Made by a program: the position numbers and the translations under genes. 64,000 bases of DNA from Serratia sp. M24T3 (GTDB taxonomy: Bacteria; Pseudomonadota; Gammaproteobacteria; Enterobacterales; Enterobacteriaceae). The notes beneath the pieces are model-generated. The model saw nothing but the letters and a program-made list of their open reading frames with translations. It had not been told where the DNA came from and did no database searches. Below, in pieces: positions 37,582-51,040 of the stretch. Position 1 is the first letter of the stretch. Each line of letters opens with the position of its first letter. The stretch is from positions 62,001 through 126,000 of the forward strand of contig NZ_AJHJ01000001.1 in the NCBI RefSeq assembly GCF_000257645.1, read 5' to 3'.

Positions 37582-38127
37582 ATGCGTAACAGCCGCCCAC
37601 AATTATTAGATATCCTGTTCGATGACGCTACCGCTGCCGGGCAAAGCCCTCTGCGCGTAGTTCAACAACGTGCGGCCGCATTACTCAAGCTCAATCGCGC
37701 TGTCAAAAGTCTGCTACCGACCCAAATGCAACCGTGGTGCCGGGTGGGTAATTATCGCCAGGGTGTATTGGTGCTAGAGATAGCAAATGCCAGTTGGATG
37801 ATGCGGTTACGTTATGAACAACCGGCGCTTCTCTCTGCACTTCGAGCGCAAATACTACCATCATTGTCTTCAATCGACATCAGGATTAATCCATCGTTGA
37901 TGGCGAAAGTGGAAAGCATTGCACAGAAAAATGAAAATTCTGCTCGAGAATATGAAAAAACGGGAATATCAAAAGGACCCTTGCCGCAAGTAAGGCAACT
38001 GAGTAAACAAAGCGCAGAAGAATTACGACAGTTGGCGAGCCGTAGCCCTGAGAAACTTAGAAAGGCATTAGAACGACTGGCTGAAATGGCCGGAGAGGGT
38101 GCCAAGACAACCAGTCGTAATAAGTAA
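37582..38127 (+). CDS. DciA/DUF721 family protein
   Basis: Protein of 181 residues. The N-terminal KH-like DUF721 domain is recognisable ([18 protein letters not shown], then [20 protein letters not shown] and [13 protein letters not shown]). This fold is that of DciA, the ancestral bacterial loader of the replicative helicase DnaB. The C-terminal third is charged and probably disordered or helical. The start at 37582 has GGAG upstream and the family N-terminus ([15 protein letters not shown]). It is divergent from secM, with only 28 bases between start codons, so the secM promoter probably lies inside it. It is convergent with lpxC, 12 bases away. Whether it loads helicase here is unknown. 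Confidence 0.8.
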   Translation: MRNSRPQLLDILFDDATAAGQSPLRVVQQRAAALLKLNRAVKSLLPTQMQPWCRVGNYRQGVLVLEIANASWMMRLRYEQPALLSALRAQILPSLSSIDIRINPSLMAKVESIAQKNENSAREYEKTGISKGPLPQVRQLSKQSAEELRQLASRSPEKLRKALERLAEMAGEGAKTTSRNK

Positions 38128-38139
38128 TATCGATACCGA

Positions 38140-39075
<936 letters not shown>

Positions 39076-39168
39076 TTATCCATCCAACCGGCTTAAGTTT
39101 ACCTTAAGACCGGCGAGACAGTATAGCACAAAGAGCGGAGATCCCAACTTTAGGACAATTCGTTTAAC

Positions 39169-40323
39169 TTAGTCCGCCTGCTTGCGCAGGAACGCCGGAA
39201 TGTCCAGATAGTCTGGCTCTTTGTTTGATTGCGTACCTGGATCGTTAACCACTTTGGCAGCTGGCTTGTTTTCCTGCGGCAGCGGCGACATGCCGTGCTG
39301 CTGGTAACGGTGATCCATTACTGGCTGGCTGGCAGGTTTATTGGTCACCAGAGTGATTTCAGGACGTTTGTCCATACCAATACCTGTTGCTACCACAGTA
39401 ACACGCAATTCGTCGTTCATTTCCGGGTCAAGGGAAGTACCGATAACGACCGTTGCATTATCAGAGGCGAAAGCACGGATAGTGTTACCCACGGTTTCAA
39501 ACTCATCCAGACGCAGGTCGAAGCCAGCGGTAATGTTGACCAGCACGCCGCGCGCGCCAGACAGGTCGATATCTTCCAGCAGCGGGCTGGAGATCGCCAT
39601 TTCGGCGGCTTCTTCAGCGCGATCTTCACCACAGGCCACACCAGAACCCATCATCGCGTAGCCCATTTCGGACATCACGGTGCGCACGTCGGCAAAGTCG
39701 ACGTTCATCAGGCCTGGACGGGTGATCAGCTCGGCAATACCCTGAACTGCGCCTTTAAGCACGTCGTTGGCCGCACCGAAAGCGTCGAGCAGAGAAATAC
39801 CGCGACCCAGAACTTTAAGTAACTTGTCGTTCGGGATAGTGATCAATGAGTCAACGTGCTTTGAAAGCTCGGCAATACCCTGCTCCGCAAACGCCATACG
39901 CTTCTTGCCTTCAAAGTTGAAAGGCTTAGTCACTACCGCTACGGTCAGAATACCTAAATCTTTTGCAACTTCAGCAACCACAGGCGCTGCACCAGTACCG
40001 GTACCGCCACCCATACCTGCCGCGATGAACACCATATCGGCGCCTTCGAGTGCAACTCGCAGGGCTTCACGGTCTTCTTCAGCAGAATTGCGACCCACTT
40101 CCGGGTTCGCACCAGCACCCAGACCTTTGGTAATACCGCTACCAATCTGGATTGTCTGGCCTACTGCCGTCTTACGCAACGCCTGAGCGTCGGTATTAAC
40201 GGCAAAGAATTCAACACCTTCGATGCGCTCACGCACCATGTGCTCGACAGCGTTGCCACCGCCACCGCCGACGCCGATGACTTTAATCACCGCGTCGTTG
40301 GTCAGTTCCATAGGTTCAAACAT
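39169..40323 (-). CDS. ftsZ: Cell division GTPase FtsZ
   Basis: Tubulin homologue that forms the Z ring. The GTP-binding signature [10 protein letters not shown], the synergy-loop [11 protein letters not shown] and the C-terminal peptide [15 protein letters not shown], which binds FtsA and ZipA, are intact. The start at 40323 ([10 protein letters not shown], with GGAGAGAAA upstream) gives 384 residues, against 383 in E. coli; the frame upstream is spurious. Confidence 0.98.
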   Translation of the reverse strand: MFEPMELTNDAVIKVIGVGGGGGNAVEHMVRERIEGVEFFAVNTDAQALRKTAVGQTIQIGSGITKGLGAGANPEVGRNSAEEDREALRVALEGADMVFIAAGMGGGTGTGAAPVVAEVAKDLGILTVAVVTKPFNFEGKKRMAFAEQGIAELSKHVDSLITIPNDKLLKVLGRGISLLDAFGAANDVLKGAVQGIAELITRPGLMNVDFADVRTVMSEMGYAMMGSGVACGEDRAEEAAEMAISSPLLEDIDLSGARGVLVNITAGFDLRLDEFETVGNTIRAFASDNATVVIGTSLDPEMNDELRVTVVATGIGMDKRPEITLVTNKPASQPVMDHRYQQHGMSPLPQENKPAAKVVNDPGTQSNKEPDYLDIPAFLRKQAD

Positions 40324-40395
40324 AGTTTCTCTCCGTTTTGTGCCTGTCGCTTCGGGATCACCAATACACTTCACTATGATCCCGTTGTTGAAACA

Positions 40396-41652
40396 TTAAA
40401 ACTCTTTTCTCAGCCAACTATTGATTCTTTTGAACCAATTGCCCACTGAGGCGCGTTTTTCCACTTCTGCCTCACCGCTGAGGTGAGACTCTTTACCATA
40501 GTGCAGTAGCCCTACAGCGGTTGAGTAGTAAGGTTCCTGCGCATAGTCTGTCAGCCCGGTAATGTTCAAAGGTTGACCAATTCGCACTTGGGTATGGAAT
40601 ACCCTTTGTGCACAAGCTGCCAGACCATCGATTTGTGCTGCACCACCGGTTAATACAATACCGGCGGCCAGATGGTGTTTTACGCCCTGTTGGCGTAACT
40701 GTTCCTGCAATTGCAGAATCTCGTCATTGACCAGATTCAACAACTCCGTGTAACGCGGTTCGATTACCTCTGCAAGCGTCTGACGCTGCAGGCTGCGCGG
40801 TGGGCGTCCACCTACGCTTGGCACTTCGACATTTTCGTCTTTGCCTACGATCGAACCCAGAGCACAACCGTGACGAACTTTAATTGCTTCGGCATCAGTT
40901 GGCGGCGTACCGAAGGCATAAGCGATATCACTGGTGACCACGTTACCCGCATACGGGATAACCTTAGTATGACGCAGTGCGCCGCCAGTATAAACGGCTA
41001 TATCCATGGTACCGCCGCCGATATCTACGACACAAACGCCTAGCTCACGTTCGTCTTCAGTCAGTACTGCATAACTTGCAGCCAAACCGGCAAATATCAG
41101 CTGGTCAACCTTCAGACCACAGCGTTCAACCGCTTTGACGATATTTTTGGCCATGTCGTTATGACAGGTAATCAGATGAACTTTAGCCTGCATGCGCACG
41201 CCAGAAAGTCCGACCGGATTCTTGATGCCTTCCTGATAATCGATGGCGTATTCCTGAGGAATAACGTGCAGAACGCGGTGTTCGTCGCGTACGCGTACCG
41301 ATTTGGCGGTATGAACCACGTTCTCTACATCTTCCTGCGTAACTTCCTCTTCCGAAATAGGAACCATCCCTATTTCATTCTGACAACTGATATGTTTACC
41401 AGACAAAGCAAGGTAAACAGAGGAAATTTGGCAATCTGCCATCAATTCGGCCTGATCAATCGCGCGCTGAACGCATTTCACGACTGATTCGAGGTCGTTT
41501 ACTCCACCCTTGTCCATGCCTCTGGACGGGCAGCTTCCCACTCCGATAATGTTGACCATGCCATCGGGCAGAACTTCCCCTACCAGTGCAGCGACTTTTG
41601 CTGTACCGATCTCCAGCCCAACTACCAGTTTTCTGTCCGTCGACTTGATCAT
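40396..41652 (-). CDS. ftsA: Cell division actin-like protein FtsA
   Basis: ATP-binding actin-family protein that tethers FtsZ to the membrane. Phosphate-1 motif [13 protein letters not shown] and phosphate-2 [17 protein letters not shown] are present. The C-terminal amphipathic membrane-targeting helix is [13 protein letters not shown]. It has 418 residues. Its ATG overlaps the ftsQ stop by four bases (ATGA). Confidence 0.98.
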   Translation of the reverse strand: MIKSTDRKLVVGLEIGTAKVAALVGEVLPDGMVNIIGVGSCPSRGMDKGGVNDLESVVKCVQRAIDQAELMADCQISSVYLALSGKHISCQNEIGMVPISEEEVTQEDVENVVHTAKSVRVRDEHRVLHVIPQEYAIDYQEGIKNPVGLSGVRMQAKVHLITCHNDMAKNIVKAVERCGLKVDQLIFAGLAASYAVLTEDERELGVCVVDIGGGTMDIAVYTGGALRHTKVIPYAGNVVTSDIAYAFGTPPTDAEAIKVRHGCALGSIVGKDENVEVPSVGGRPPRSLQRQTLAEVIEPRYTELLNLVNDEILQLQEQLRQQGVKHHLAAGIVLTGGAAQIDGLAACAQRVFHTQVRIGQPLNITGLTDYAQEPYYSTAVGLLHYGKESHLSGEAEVEKRASVGNWFKRINSWLRKEF

Positions 41653-42539
41653 TGTTGTTTAGCCTGTACCTGATTCTGATTTCTGTTGTTTTGCTGACCG
41701 TCTTTTTGTCCATCACTGCCAGCCGGGTCGATAAACGCTGGAGCCCAACCTACCGAGGCACCGCTTTCATAACGTAAATCAACATAACTGATGCGTTTCT
41801 TATCGGCGTCCGCCTGCTGTTGCAGACGAGGATAAAGCTCGATAAAACGCTGCAAACGTCCGTTGCGATCGTCACGCCCCAAATCAATGCGGATATCGTC
41901 ATCCAGCGTAATCTGCCATGAGTGACGTGCCGTCATTGAGACTGACTTGACCGCGAACTTCCCTACAGAAGACGCTGACGCCAGCTGTTGGCTCATGGTC
42001 TGATAACCTTGCAAAACATCCTGTTCACTGCCTTCCGGGCCATACAACAGCGGCATTTTCTGTTTGGCTACGCGCTCGGCCGGAATGCTGAACGATTTGC
42101 CGTCGACATCAACCATGTGCAAATCATTCCAGTGCGCCACTGGCACATACTCCACCAGATGTATCTTCAATTCGTTCGGCCACTGCTTGCGCACGCTGAC
42201 CTGTTTAATCCACGGCAGACGTTCTATCTGCTGCTGAATAATGTTCACGTCCTGAGTCATAAAGGTGCCAGGCTCGCCCAGCGACAATATAGACTGCCGG
42301 ATATCGTCGTTGGTGGTGTAATGGCGATCGCCAGTCACTACCAGTTCAGACAGCGGAAGACGCTTGGCATCGTCCATCCAGCTCAGCACCGCCCAGGCAC
42401 TCCAGCCGATAGTTGCCAATACCAGCAGCAGGAAGAACATTCCCGCCAGCTGTCCACCGTTACTGCGGCGGCCTTGACTTTGGCTTTGGCTATCAGCCTT
42501 CGTCGCACGCTCTCGTGCATTTAGGGCAGCTTGAGACAT
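41649..42539 (-). CDS. ftsQ: Divisome protein FtsQ
   Basis: Bitopic scaffold that recruits FtsB and FtsL. Short cytoplasmic segment, one membrane helix ([21 protein letters not shown] at about 29-49), then POTRA ([20 protein letters not shown]) and beta domains. It has 296 residues, 20 more than E. coli. The excess is largely a polar Gln/Asn-rich periplasmic tail from about 274 on ([11 protein letters not shown]). It follows ddlB by one base and overlaps ftsA by four. Confidence 0.96.
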   Translation of the reverse strand: MSQAALNARERATKADSQSQSQGRRSNGGQLAGMFFLLLVLATIGWSAWAVLSWMDDAKRLPLSELVVTGDRHYTTNDDIRQSILSLGEPGTFMTQDVNIIQQQIERLPWIKQVSVRKQWPNELKIHLVEYVPVAHWNDLHMVDVDGKSFSIPAERVAKQKMPLLYGPEGSEQDVLQGYQTMSQQLASASSVGKFAVKSVSMTARHSWQITLDDDIRIDLGRDDRNGRLQRFIELYPRLQQQADADKKRISYVDLRYESGASVGWAPAFIDPAGSDGQKDGQQNNRNQNQVQAKQQ

Positions 42540-42540
42540 A

Positions 42541-43470
42541 TCAGTCAGCGAGCTCCAGAATGCGGGCTACCAGCTGCGGGAAACTCAGTCCCGCCTGTTT
42601 GGCCGCCATCGGCACCAAACTGTGGCTGGTCATGCCGGGTGATGTATTAACTTCAAGCAAATTGAAGTTGCCTTCGCTGTCCTGCATGACATCAACACGC
42701 CCCCAGCCGCTGCAATCCAGCGCGCGGTAGGCCTGTAAAGCCAAGTCTGCCAACTCTTGTTCCTGCTGAGCATCGAGGCCGCTCGGGCAAAAATATTGCG
42801 TCTCGTCGGAAATATATTTCGCCTGATAATCATAAAAAATACCGGCTGGCTGGATGCGAATAGACGGCATCACCTGGTCGCCCACAATCGCTACGGTATA
42901 TTCAGGGCCGCTTAACCATTTTTCGATCAGCAGGTCGTCGTCGTGAAGAAATGCTTCTTCCAGCGCAGGCAGCAATTCTTCCGGCGCATTGACCTTACTC
43001 ATACCAACGCTGGAACCTTCACGGCTTGGCTTGACTATCAACGGAAGACCCAGTGCGGTAATCTTCTCGCTCAAAGCGCCCTGCCCTGCCGCTGCCAGAT
43101 CTTTTTTGTTTAATGCGACAAACGGTGAAACCGGCAGTCCCAGCGCTTCCCACACCAGCTTGGTGCGAAATTTATCCATGGTCAGCGCCGAAGCCATCAC
43201 GCCACTGCCGGTATAGGGCAGGTCGAGATGCTCAAGAACGCCCTGAAGCGTGCCGTCTTCTCCACCGCGGCCGTGCAGCGCGATAAACACCTTGCCGTAC
43301 CCTTCATCTTTAAGACGAGTGACGGCAAACGTTTTGGTATCGAGGGCGTGAGCATCAATACCTGATTCACGCAGGCCGGCCAGCACCGCTGCACCTGACT
43401 GCAATGAAACTTCGCGTTCGGCTGAAGAACCGCCAAACAGCACGGCGACTTTAGTATTGGCATTAGACAT
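42541..43470 (-). CDS. ddlB: D-alanine--D-alanine ligase B
   Basis: ATP-grasp ligase that makes the D-Ala-D-Ala dipeptide for UDP-MurNAc-pentapeptide. Motifs: [24 protein letters not shown], the grasp loop [13 protein letters not shown] and the metal site [14 protein letters not shown]. The start at 43470 ([14 protein letters not shown]) is nine bases from GGGAG and overlaps the murC end by eight bases. It has 309 residues, against 306 in E. coli. Confidence 0.96.
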   Translation of the reverse strand: MSNANTKVAVLFGGSSAEREVSLQSGAAVLAGLRESGIDAHALDTKTFAVTRLKDEGYGKVFIALHGRGGEDGTLQGVLEHLDLPYTGSGVMASALTMDKFRTKLVWEALGLPVSPFVALNKKDLAAAGQGALSEKITALGLPLIVKPSREGSSVGMSKVNAPEELLPALEEAFLHDDDLLIEKWLSGPEYTVAIVGDQVMPSIRIQPAGIFYDYQAKYISDETQYFCPSGLDAQQEQELADLALQAYRALDCSGWGRVDVMQDSEGNFNLLEVNTSPGMTSHSLVPMAAKQAGLSFPQLVARILELAD

Positions 43471-44947
43471 AGTGCTCATCTCCCTTCTTGGCCGCCTGCA
43501 ACTTTTGGTCGGCCAGTTTGCGAGCGACCTTGCCGATATTGCCGGCACCCTGAACCAGGATCAGGTCGTTGGCGTCGAGGATGGGTGCCAAAATGCCCGG
43601 CACGGCGTCAATATCAGAAACCAGAATCGGGTCAAGCTTGCCGCGCGCACGGATGGTGCGACACAGCGAACGGCTGTCTGCGCCCGGAATTGGCGCTTCA
43701 CCTGCCGGATAAACGTCTAGCATCACCAGCAAATCTACCTGTGACAGCACATTGGCGAAATCGTCGTATAAATCACGAGTACGCGTATAACGGTGCGGCT
43801 GGAACACCATCACCAGACGCCTGTCTTCCCAACCGGCACGCGCGGCTTTGATAGTCGCGTCAACTTCGGTCGGATGGTGGCCGTAGTCATCAACCAGCAT
43901 TGCGCTGCCGCTTTTGCCGTTAACATTGTCCAGCGGATATTCGCCCAGGAAGTCAAAGCGGCGTCCAGTACCCTGGAAACCAGCCAGCGCGGTCAGGATC
44001 GCGTCGTCGCTGATATCTTCGTCGGTAGCCACGGCAATCGCCGCAGCCGCGTTCAGCGCATTGTGACGACCCGGTGCATTAAGCATCACGTCCATCGGGG
44101 TCTTGTCCTGGCGGCGCACGGTAAAGTGTCCTTGAGAACCGACCTGACGGTAATCTTCAATAAACACGTCGGCATCTTCGCTGAAGCCGTAAGTCGTTAC
44201 GTGGCGACCTACGCGCGGCAGCAACTCGCGGATAACCGGATCATCGATACACATCACCGCACGGCCGTAGAACGGCAAATTGTGCAGGAAGTTAATAAAT
44301 GTCTGCTTGAGGATCTCAAAGTCACCCTGATAAGTGTCCATGTGATCCGCTTCGATGTTGGTTACAATCGCCACCATCGGCTGTAAATGCAGGAAAGACG
44401 CATCGCTTTCATCTGCTTCGGCAATCAGGAATCTGCTGGAACCAAGACGCGCGTGCGTGCCTGCTGCTTTAACCAGGCCGCCGTTAACGAAAGTCGGATC
44501 CAGTCCAGCCTCGGCGTAAATACTGGTCACCATCGCGGTAGTCGTGGTTTTACCGTGCGTACCAGCCACTGCAATCCCGTGACGGAAACGCATCAGTTCG
44601 GCCAGCATCTCGGCGCGGCGAATAACCGGAATACGCGCTTCTCGTGCTGCGATAAGCTCCGGGTTGTCGGCAGAAATGGCGGTTGAGACCACCACAACGC
44701 TGGCGTCCAGCACGTTTTCAGGACGGTGATTAAAGTAAATCGTTGCCCCAAGAGCGGACAATTGCTGCGTTACCGGATTCGGAGCCAGGTCTGACCCACT
44801 AATCTGGTAGCCTTCATTGGCCAACACTTCGGCGATACCACCCATGCCGGCACCACCGATGCCAACAAAGTGTATGTGCCGGACGCGATGCATCTCGGGC
44901 ACGAAGGTACGCAGTTTCGCCAATTGTTGTGTATTCACGTTTCTCAT
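43463..44947 (-). CDS. murC: UDP-N-acetylmuramate--L-alanine ligase
   Basis: Adds the first amino acid, L-Ala, to UDP-MurNAc. N-terminal nucleotide-sugar domain [21 protein letters not shown]-loop [11 protein letters not shown], and the C-terminal domain with [10 protein letters not shown]. It has 494 residues as drawn. A GTG at codon 4 (giving [10 protein letters not shown], as in E. coli with 491) is an alternative start, since the ATG at 44947 sits only three bases from AAAGG. Confidence 0.97.
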   Translation of the reverse strand: MRNVNTQQLAKLRTFVPEMHRVRHIHFVGIGGAGMGGIAEVLANEGYQISGSDLAPNPVTQQLSALGATIYFNHRPENVLDASVVVVSTAISADNPELIAAREARIPVIRRAEMLAELMRFRHGIAVAGTHGKTTTTAMVTSIYAEAGLDPTFVNGGLVKAAGTHARLGSSRFLIAEADESDASFLHLQPMVAIVTNIEADHMDTYQGDFEILKQTFINFLHNLPFYGRAVMCIDDPVIRELLPRVGRHVTTYGFSEDADVFIEDYRQVGSQGHFTVRRQDKTPMDVMLNAPGRHNALNAAAAIAVATDEDISDDAILTALAGFQGTGRRFDFLGEYPLDNVNGKSGSAMLVDDYGHHPTEVDATIKAARAGWEDRRLVMVFQPHRYTRTRDLYDDFANVLSQVDLLVMLDVYPAGEAPIPGADSRSLCRTIRARGKLDPILVSDIDAVPGILAPILDANDLILVQGAGNIGKVARKLADQKLQAAKKGDEHYV

Positions 44948-44999
44948 AAACCTTTGTTAATCGGACTGACGGCGTTCATGCTGCCGTCACTCACTGTTT

Positions 45000-46067
45000 T
45001 CATTTATTACTTGCCGCTACCACTTCAGCGGCAACGCGTTCGGTCGCATCCGGGATAGCCGCCGCGCGAGCGTTACGGGCCATCTCTAACAGACTCTGAC
45101 GATCCCAACCGGCCAGAAGGTCTGCAACAGCACCGGCGTTAAAATCTTTTTGCTCGATAATCTTTGCGGCACCGGCTTTTTCAAGCGGCAACGCGTTCCA
45201 ATACTGCTGGCGATCCTTGTGCTGGAAGGGCACAAAAATGGCCGGTAAACCTGCGGCGGCAATTTCGCTGACGGTCAACGCACCGGAACGGCACACCACC
45301 ACATCGGCCCAGGCGTAGGCTTGCGCCATGTCATCTATAAACTCGGTCACTTTATGCTGCGTTTGACCGGCCTGTTGATACGCCTCATTTACCTGCTCCA
45401 GCGCGCCTTTACCGACCTGATGCCAGATAGTCACGCGATCGCCCAGGATGGCGGCAATTTTTGGCATCGCCTGATTTAAAACCCGCGCGCCCTGGCTGCC
45501 GCCAACCACTAGAATTCTGATTTGACCTTCACGACCGGCAAAACGTTCATCGGGCAACGGTAACGCCAGCACATCGGTACGCACCGGATTCCCCACGACT
45601 GCCGCGTTCGGGAACGCACCGGGAAACGCCTGCAATACCGTCTTGGCAATGCGTGACAGCCAGCGGTTGGTCAGTCCGGCAATACCATTTTGTTCATGTA
45701 AAACTACCGGAATACCGCATGACCAGGCGGCCAAACCGCCAGGACCTGAAACATATCCGCCCATCCCCAGTACCACATCAGGCTTGAAGCGACGCATGAT
45801 AGCCTTCGCCTGCCGCCACGCATGATATATGCGAATCGGGGCCGTAAGTTGCGCTTTCAGACCTTTCCCACGCAATCCGGCAATTTTAATGAAATCTATT
45901 TCAATTCCGTGTTTTGGAACCAGGTCAGCTTCCATGCGGTCGGCAGTGCCTAACCAGCGAACTTCCCAGCCTTGCGCTATTAAATGATGAGCCACTGCCA
46001 GTCCGGGAAAAACATGACCACCGGTACCGCCTGCCATCACCATCAAACGCTTGGTCTTGCCACTCAT
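45000..46067 (-). CDS. murG: MurG, lipid II-forming GlcNAc transferase
   Basis: Peripheral inner-membrane glycosyltransferase converting lipid I to lipid II. Glycine-rich loops [12 protein letters not shown] and [11 protein letters not shown] (N-terminal domain), [10 protein letters not shown], and the UDP-GlcNAc-binding [17 protein letters not shown] with PFQHKDRQQ are present. The length is 355 residues, as in E. coli. It overlaps ftsW by four bases. Confidence 0.98.
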   Translation of the reverse strand: MSGKTKRLMVMAGGTGGHVFPGLAVAHHLIAQGWEVRWLGTADRMEADLVPKHGIEIDFIKIAGLRGKGLKAQLTAPIRIYHAWRQAKAIMRRFKPDVVLGMGGYVSGPGGLAAWSCGIPVVLHEQNGIAGLTNRWLSRIAKTVLQAFPGAFPNAAVVGNPVRTDVLALPLPDERFAGREGQIRILVVGGSQGARVLNQAMPKIAAILGDRVTIWHQVGKGALEQVNEAYQQAGQTQHKVTEFIDDMAQAYAWADVVVCRSGALTVSEIAAAGLPAIFVPFQHKDRQQYWNALPLEKAGAAKIIEQKDFNAGAVADLLAGWDRQSLLEMARNARAAAIPDATERVAAEVVAASNK

Positions 46068-47284
46068 CGGGCACTCCTTACAAACGCCTGCGCTTTCGCC
46101 ATCCGCGTTTCATAATCTATTCGTAGCAACAGCGTTAACGCGGTCGACATAATCAGCAAACTTGAACCACCGTAGCTTATCAGCGGCAATGTCAGACCTT
46201 TGGTCGGTAACATCCCCGCTGCAGCACCCACGTTTACCAGAGCCTGGAAGCTTATCCATACGCCGATTGAGCAGGCCAGAAAGCCGGAAAAACGCTGGTC
46301 AATCTCCAGCGCGCGACGGCCAATGGACATGGCGCGAAAAGCGACGAAGAATACCATTAACAGCACTAAAACCACACCGAAATAGCCGAGTTCTTCACCT
46401 AAAATGGAGAAGATAAAGTCGGTGTGTGCTTCAGGCAAATATTCGAGTTTTTGTACTGAATTTCCAAGGCCTTGCCCCCAAAACTCGCCACGACCAAATG
46501 CCATTAAAGACTGCGTTAACTGGTAGCCGCTGCCGAACGGATCGGCCCATGGGTTCCAGAACGATGTTACGCGGCGCATACGATAAGGTTCAGTGACAAC
46601 CAACAGTGAAACCGCGAACAGTCCAGAACCGATAATCGCCAGAAACTGCCACAGCTTGGCACCGGCTAAAAACAGCATCGCCAGCGTGGTTACGAACAGC
46701 ACGATTACGGTACCGAGGTCCGGCTGTAACAGCAGCAATACGGCCAGCACCACCATCACGCCCATCGGTTTGCAGAAGCCCCAGAAGTTGCTTCGTACCT
46801 CATCAACCTTACGCACCAGATAGCTGGCGAGATAGCAAAACAGCGAAAGCTTGGAGAACTCGGCCGGCTGAATACGCAACGGCCCCAGGGATATCCAGCG
46901 CGATGCACCGTTGATCGAGCTCCCCACGCCCAGCACGATAACCAGCATGATGATTGAGGCAAACAGCAGAACGTTGCTGTATTTCTGCCATACCATCATC
47001 GGGATACGCAGGGTAATCAGACCAATAATAAAGGCCAGCACCAGATAGATTGCATCACGCTTGGCAAACATAAACGGATCGTTTGCCAGACGCTGGCCGA
47101 TTGGCATGGAGGCCGAGGTCACCATGACGAAGCCGATAATTGCCAGCCCAAAAGTCATCCACATCAGCGTGCGGTCATAGAGAACCAGTGTCAGGCTTTC
47201 GTTCTCTTTGGCGCCCATCACCCAGTCGTTGGCTTTATTGCCAAATCCTCGAAGCAGGCCAAATCCAGGAAGTCGAATACGCAT
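46064..47284 (-). CDS. ftsW: Septal peptidoglycan polymerase FtsW (SEDS family)
   Basis: Ten-helix SEDS glycosyltransferase that works with FtsI at the septum. Conserved segments include the [11 protein letters not shown] motif, [24 protein letters not shown], and the late [16 protein letters not shown]. It has 406 residues, against 414 in E. coli. It shares one base with the murD stop and overlaps murG by four. Confidence 0.97.
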   Translation of the reverse strand: MRIRLPGFGLLRGFGNKANDWVMGAKENESLTLVLYDRTLMWMTFGLAIIGFVMVTSASMPIGQRLANDPFMFAKRDAIYLVLAFIIGLITLRIPMMVWQKYSNVLLFASIIMLVIVLGVGSSINGASRWISLGPLRIQPAEFSKLSLFCYLASYLVRKVDEVRSNFWGFCKPMGVMVVLAVLLLLQPDLGTVIVLFVTTLAMLFLAGAKLWQFLAIIGSGLFAVSLLVVTEPYRMRRVTSFWNPWADPFGSGYQLTQSLMAFGRGEFWGQGLGNSVQKLEYLPEAHTDFIFSILGEELGYFGVVLVLLMVFFVAFRAMSIGRRALEIDQRFSGFLACSIGVWISFQALVNVGAAAGMLPTKGLTLPLISYGGSSLLIMSTALTLLLRIDYETRMAKAQAFVRSAR

Positions 47285-48600
47285 CAGCCAAGCTCCTTAG
47301 CTAGAGCGGTAAATACGTCGCCACGCTGTTCAAAGTTTTTGAACTGATCCAGACTGGCGCAGGCTGGCGATAGCAACACCAAATCCCCGGATTGCACTTT
47401 GCCGGCGATATCTCGCATTGCCTGCTCCATTGTCTCGAACAGTGAAGATATCTCGGGACGTAAATCAGCCAGCTCGCCGCCATCATGACCAAAGCAGTAC
47501 AGGCGAATCTTGTCACCGCTCAGATAGGGCAACAGCGGGGTGAAATCCGCAGACTTGCCGTCCCCACCCAGCAGTAAATGCAGCGTGCCTTCAACCTGCA
47601 AGCCGTTTAAAGCCGCCTCGGTGCTGCCGACGTTGGTGGCTTTTGAATCGTTAATCCAGCGCACGCCGTTGTGTACCAGCGCAACCTGAAAACGGTGAGC
47701 CAGACCGGTGAAGGTGGACAACGCCTTGAGGCTGGATGCCTGAGGAATACCCACCGCATCGGCCAAAGCCAGCGCTGCCAGCGCATTGGTATAGTTATGT
47801 CGACCCGTCAGCGGCATCTCGGCGGTATTAAAGATCCGTTCGCCACGCACTCGCAGCCAAATTTCGCTTTGCTGGCGCGTAAGATGATAATCACCGACAT
47901 CAGCGCCAAAGCTCACGCAGCGCTTATCTGCACCGCGGATCGGCATGGTCAGCGCGTCATCGGCGTTTACCACGCACAGTTTGGCGTTTTCATAAACTTT
48001 AAGTTTCGCCGCGCGGTACTGCTGCAGGCCAAACGGGTAACGGTCCATGTGGTCTTCGGTGACATTTAAAATAGTCGCTGCCGCCGCGTGCAGACTGTGG
48101 GTGGTTTCCAGCTGGAAGCTGGACAGCTCGAGCACGAACAGTTGATAGTCATGACCAAGCATGCTCAGCACCGGTAAACCAATATTGCCGCCTACGCCGA
48201 CCTGCCATCCTGCTGCCTTGCCCATTTCCCCCACCAGACTGGTGACGGTGCTTTTGCCGTTGGAACCCGTGATCGCCACAATCGGCACGGTCACTTCACG
48301 GCAGAACAGCTCGATATCGCCGACAATTTCCACACCGGCTTCGGACGCTGCGCTCAGAGCAGGCGTGGCAAGCGCCATACCCGGACTCGCGACGATCAAA
48401 TCCGCCTCCATCAGCCAGTCTTCATTCAAAGAGCCTAAATGGCGCTCGATATTGGCCGACAGCTTGTCGAGTCCCGGCGGACTGACACGGGTATCGATAA
48501 CACGCGGCGTGACGCCCCGTGATACAAAGAAATCAACACAGGAAAGGCCGGTAAGCCCCAGCCCGATGATGACCACTTTTTTACCCTGATAGTCAGTCAT
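47284..48600 (-). CDS. murD: UDP-N-acetylmuramoylalanine--D-glutamate ligase
   Basis: Adds D-Glu to UDP-MurNAc-L-Ala. [12 protein letters not shown] at the N-terminus binds the substrate, the P-loop is [15 protein letters not shown], and the C-terminal domain has [15 protein letters not shown] and [15 protein letters not shown]. The length is 438 residues, as in E. coli. It starts two bases after mraY. Confidence 0.97.
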   Translation of the reverse strand: MTDYQGKKVVIIGLGLTGLSCVDFFVSRGVTPRVIDTRVSPPGLDKLSANIERHLGSLNEDWLMEADLIVASPGMALATPALSAASEAGVEIVGDIELFCREVTVPIVAITGSNGKSTVTSLVGEMGKAAGWQVGVGGNIGLPVLSMLGHDYQLFVLELSSFQLETTHSLHAAAATILNVTEDHMDRYPFGLQQYRAAKLKVYENAKLCVVNADDALTMPIRGADKRCVSFGADVGDYHLTRQQSEIWLRVRGERIFNTAEMPLTGRHNYTNALAALALADAVGIPQASSLKALSTFTGLAHRFQVALVHNGVRWINDSKATNVGSTEAALNGLQVEGTLHLLLGGDGKSADFTPLLPYLSGDKIRLYCFGHDGGELADLRPEISSLFETMEQAMRDIAGKVQSGDLVLLSPACASLDQFKNFEQRGDVFTALAKELG

Positions 48601-48602
48601 AA

Positions 48603-49685
48603 TTAGCGCACCTTCAGCGTCGCCAGGCCAATCAGCACCAGCATCAGCGAAATAATCCAGAAACGCACAATCACGCGAGGTTCCGGCCAGCCTTTAAGCT
48701 CATAGTGGTGATGAATTGGCGCCATACGGAAAATACGCTGGCCGCGCAGCTTAAAGGACCCTACCTGCAAAATAACCGACAGCGTTTCAACCACGAACAC
48801 GCCGCCCATAATCAGTAACAAGAACTCCTGACGCAACAGTACGGCGATGGTGCCCAGTGCTCCGCCCAGCGCCAGCGAACCGACGTCACCCATGAATACC
48901 TGCGCAGGATAGGTGTTAAACCACAAGAACCCGAGGCCTGCACCGACAATTGCCGTACAGACAATGACCAGCTCGCCCGCATGGCGCAGATAAGGAATAT
49001 GCAGATAGTTGGCGAAGTTCATGTTGCCAGTCGCCCACGCTACCAGTGCAAAGCCAGCCGCTACGAACACTGTTGGCATAATCGCCAGCCCGTCCAGACC
49101 GTCGGTGAGATTCACCGCGTTGCTGGTACCGACAATCACGAAATAGCTCAACAGGATGTACAGCAGTCCCAGCTGCGGCATGATGTCTTTGAAGAACGGC
49201 ACCACCAGCTCAGTGGCTGGCGTGTCTTTGCCCACGGTGTACATCACGAAGGCAACCACCAGGGCAATCACCGACTGCCAGAAGTATTTCCAGCGAGCAA
49301 TCAGGCCTTTGGTATCTTTGCGCACCACTTTGCGATAGTCATCGACAAAGCCAACCACGCCGTAACCTACCAGCACGAACAGCACGCACCAGACGTAAGG
49401 GTTTGATGGATAAGCCCACATCAGCACCGAAACGGTAATTGAGAACAGGATCAGCACTCCACCCATGGTAGGCGTGCCGCGCTTACTAAAATGTGACTCC
49501 GGGCCGTCATGACGCACGACCTGGCCTATCTGCAATTTTTGCAAATAGGTAATCAGACGCGGCCCCATCCAAAGCGAAATGAACAGAGCCGTCAGCAGGC
49601 TGACAATGGCGCGAAACGTCAGATACGAAAAGACGTTAAAGCCGGAATAATATTTGACCAAGTGCTCGGCCAGCCAAACTAACAT
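48603..49685 (-). CDS. mraY: Phospho-MurNAc-pentapeptide translocase MraY
   Basis: Integral membrane enzyme (ten helices) that makes lipid I on undecaprenyl phosphate. Catalytic and binding motifs are FVDDYRKV (Asp pair), [13 protein letters not shown] and [11 protein letters not shown], plus the His-rich [14 protein letters not shown]. It has 360 residues, as in E. coli. It overlaps the murF end by seven bases. Confidence 0.98.
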   Translation of the reverse strand: MLVWLAEHLVKYYSGFNVFSYLTFRAIVSLLTALFISLWMGPRLITYLQKLQIGQVVRHDGPESHFSKRGTPTMGGVLILFSITVSVLMWAYPSNPYVWCVLFVLVGYGVVGFVDDYRKVVRKDTKGLIARWKYFWQSVIALVVAFVMYTVGKDTPATELVVPFFKDIMPQLGLLYILLSYFVIVGTSNAVNLTDGLDGLAIMPTVFVAAGFALVAWATGNMNFANYLHIPYLRHAGELVIVCTAIVGAGLGFLWFNTYPAQVFMGDVGSLALGGALGTIAVLLRQEFLLLIMGGVFVVETLSVILQVGSFKLRGQRIFRMAPIHHHYELKGWPEPRVIVRFWIISLMLVLIGLATLKVR

Positions 49686-51040
49686 GTTGCATTCTCCTGT
49701 AACGCCCGTACTACCTGCTCCATCGCGGCACTACGTGAACCTTTAATTAAAACGGTAATTACCGCGTGTTCAGATAACAAGCTGGCCAAACGGGCAGTTA
49801 CAGCCGCTTTATCCTGAAGGTGTTCTCCGCAGCCACTGGCATCGCTAATTGCGCGACTGTCATGACCGACGGTTAATACTTTATCGATACCGGCAATGCG
49901 GATAGCTTCGCCGACCTGACGATGGCAAGCCTCGCTTTCATCGCCCAGCTCTGCCATGTCGCCCAGCGCCATCACGGTATAACCCGGCATTTCTGCCAGA
50001 GTTTGCGCAGCGGCGGTCATCGACCCCACATTGGCGTTGTAGCTGTCGTCGAGCAAAATTTTGCCTTCCGCCAGTGCTATCGGATACAAACGACCTTTCA
50101 CCGCCTGCAACGTGGCCAAACCTTCGCGGATTGCTTCGAGCGTGGCATCCACAGACAATGCCAGAGCCGCGGCGGCCAATGCATTCGCCACATTGTGACG
50201 ACCTGGCAATGGCAGACTGATATCAATTTTTCCGGCCGGAGAATGCAGCGTAAAGGTGGTTTTTTCTGCCCCAACCTGCACATTGCTGGCGTAGAAATCG
50301 ACACCGTCAGCCTGTTCCGGAGAGAAACGCCACACGGTTTTATTACCGATATGCGCCTGCCAGTGCGGCCAGTCATTATTGTCGGCGTTGAGGATTGCGA
50401 CACCGTCGGCTGGCAGTCCTTCAAAAATTTCACCCTTGGCTTTTGCCACGCCAGCCAGTGATCCAAAGCCTTCGAGATGTGCCGCAGACAGGTTATTCAC
50501 CAGCGCGGTCTGCGGACGAGTAAGATCGGTGGTATAGGCAATTTCGCCCTGATGATTAGCCCCCAGCTCGACCACGGCGAAATCGTATTCCGGGGTCAGT
50601 CGCAGCAGGGTCAACGGCACGCCAATATCATTATTAAAGTTGCCCGCGGTGTAGAGTACATTGCCGCATTGGCGAAGGATCGCCGCCGTCATCTCTTTCA
50701 CCGAGGTTTTACCGGAAGAACCCGTCAGTGCAACCACGCGAGCAGGCACCTGCCGGCGAACCCAGGCACCGAGTTTCCCCAGGGCAATGCGCGTATCGGC
50801 CACCACTAGCTGCGGGGCATCCAAGGCAAGACGCTTGCTGACAATCAGCGCGGCAGCCCCGGATTTAAGGGCATCGGCGGCAAAGTCGTGGGCATCAAAT
50901 TTTTCGCCTTGCAGGGCGATAAACAGACAGCCCGGCGTAATCTGGCGCGTATCGGTGGTGACCGCTTCAATTTGCGTGTCGTTGCCAATCAGCTCGGCGG
51001 CCAATACTTCGGTGAGTTTTTGCAGGGAAACCGGGATCAT
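49679..51040 (-). CDS. murF: UDP-MurNAc-tripeptide--D-Ala-D-Ala ligase
   Basis: Adds the D-Ala-D-Ala made by DdlB, completing the cytoplasmic pentapeptide precursor. P-loop [26 protein letters not shown] and the C-terminal [11 protein letters not shown] are typical Mur-ligase signatures. It has 453 residues. It overlaps murE by four bases and mraY by seven. Confidence 0.97.
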   Translation of the reverse strand: MIPVSLQKLTEVLAAELIGNDTQIEAVTTDTRQITPGCLFIALQGEKFDAHDFAADALKSGAAALIVSKRLALDAPQLVVADTRIALGKLGAWVRRQVPARVVALTGSSGKTSVKEMTAAILRQCGNVLYTAGNFNNDIGVPLTLLRLTPEYDFAVVELGANHQGEIAYTTDLTRPQTALVNNLSAAHLEGFGSLAGVAKAKGEIFEGLPADGVAILNADNNDWPHWQAHIGNKTVWRFSPEQADGVDFYASNVQVGAEKTTFTLHSPAGKIDISLPLPGRHNVANALAAAALALSVDATLEAIREGLATLQAVKGRLYPIALAEGKILLDDSYNANVGSMTAAAQTLAEMPGYTVMALGDMAELGDESEACHRQVGEAIRIAGIDKVLTVGHDSRAISDASGCGEHLQDKAAVTARLASLLSEHAVITVLIKGSRSAAMEQVVRALQENATC

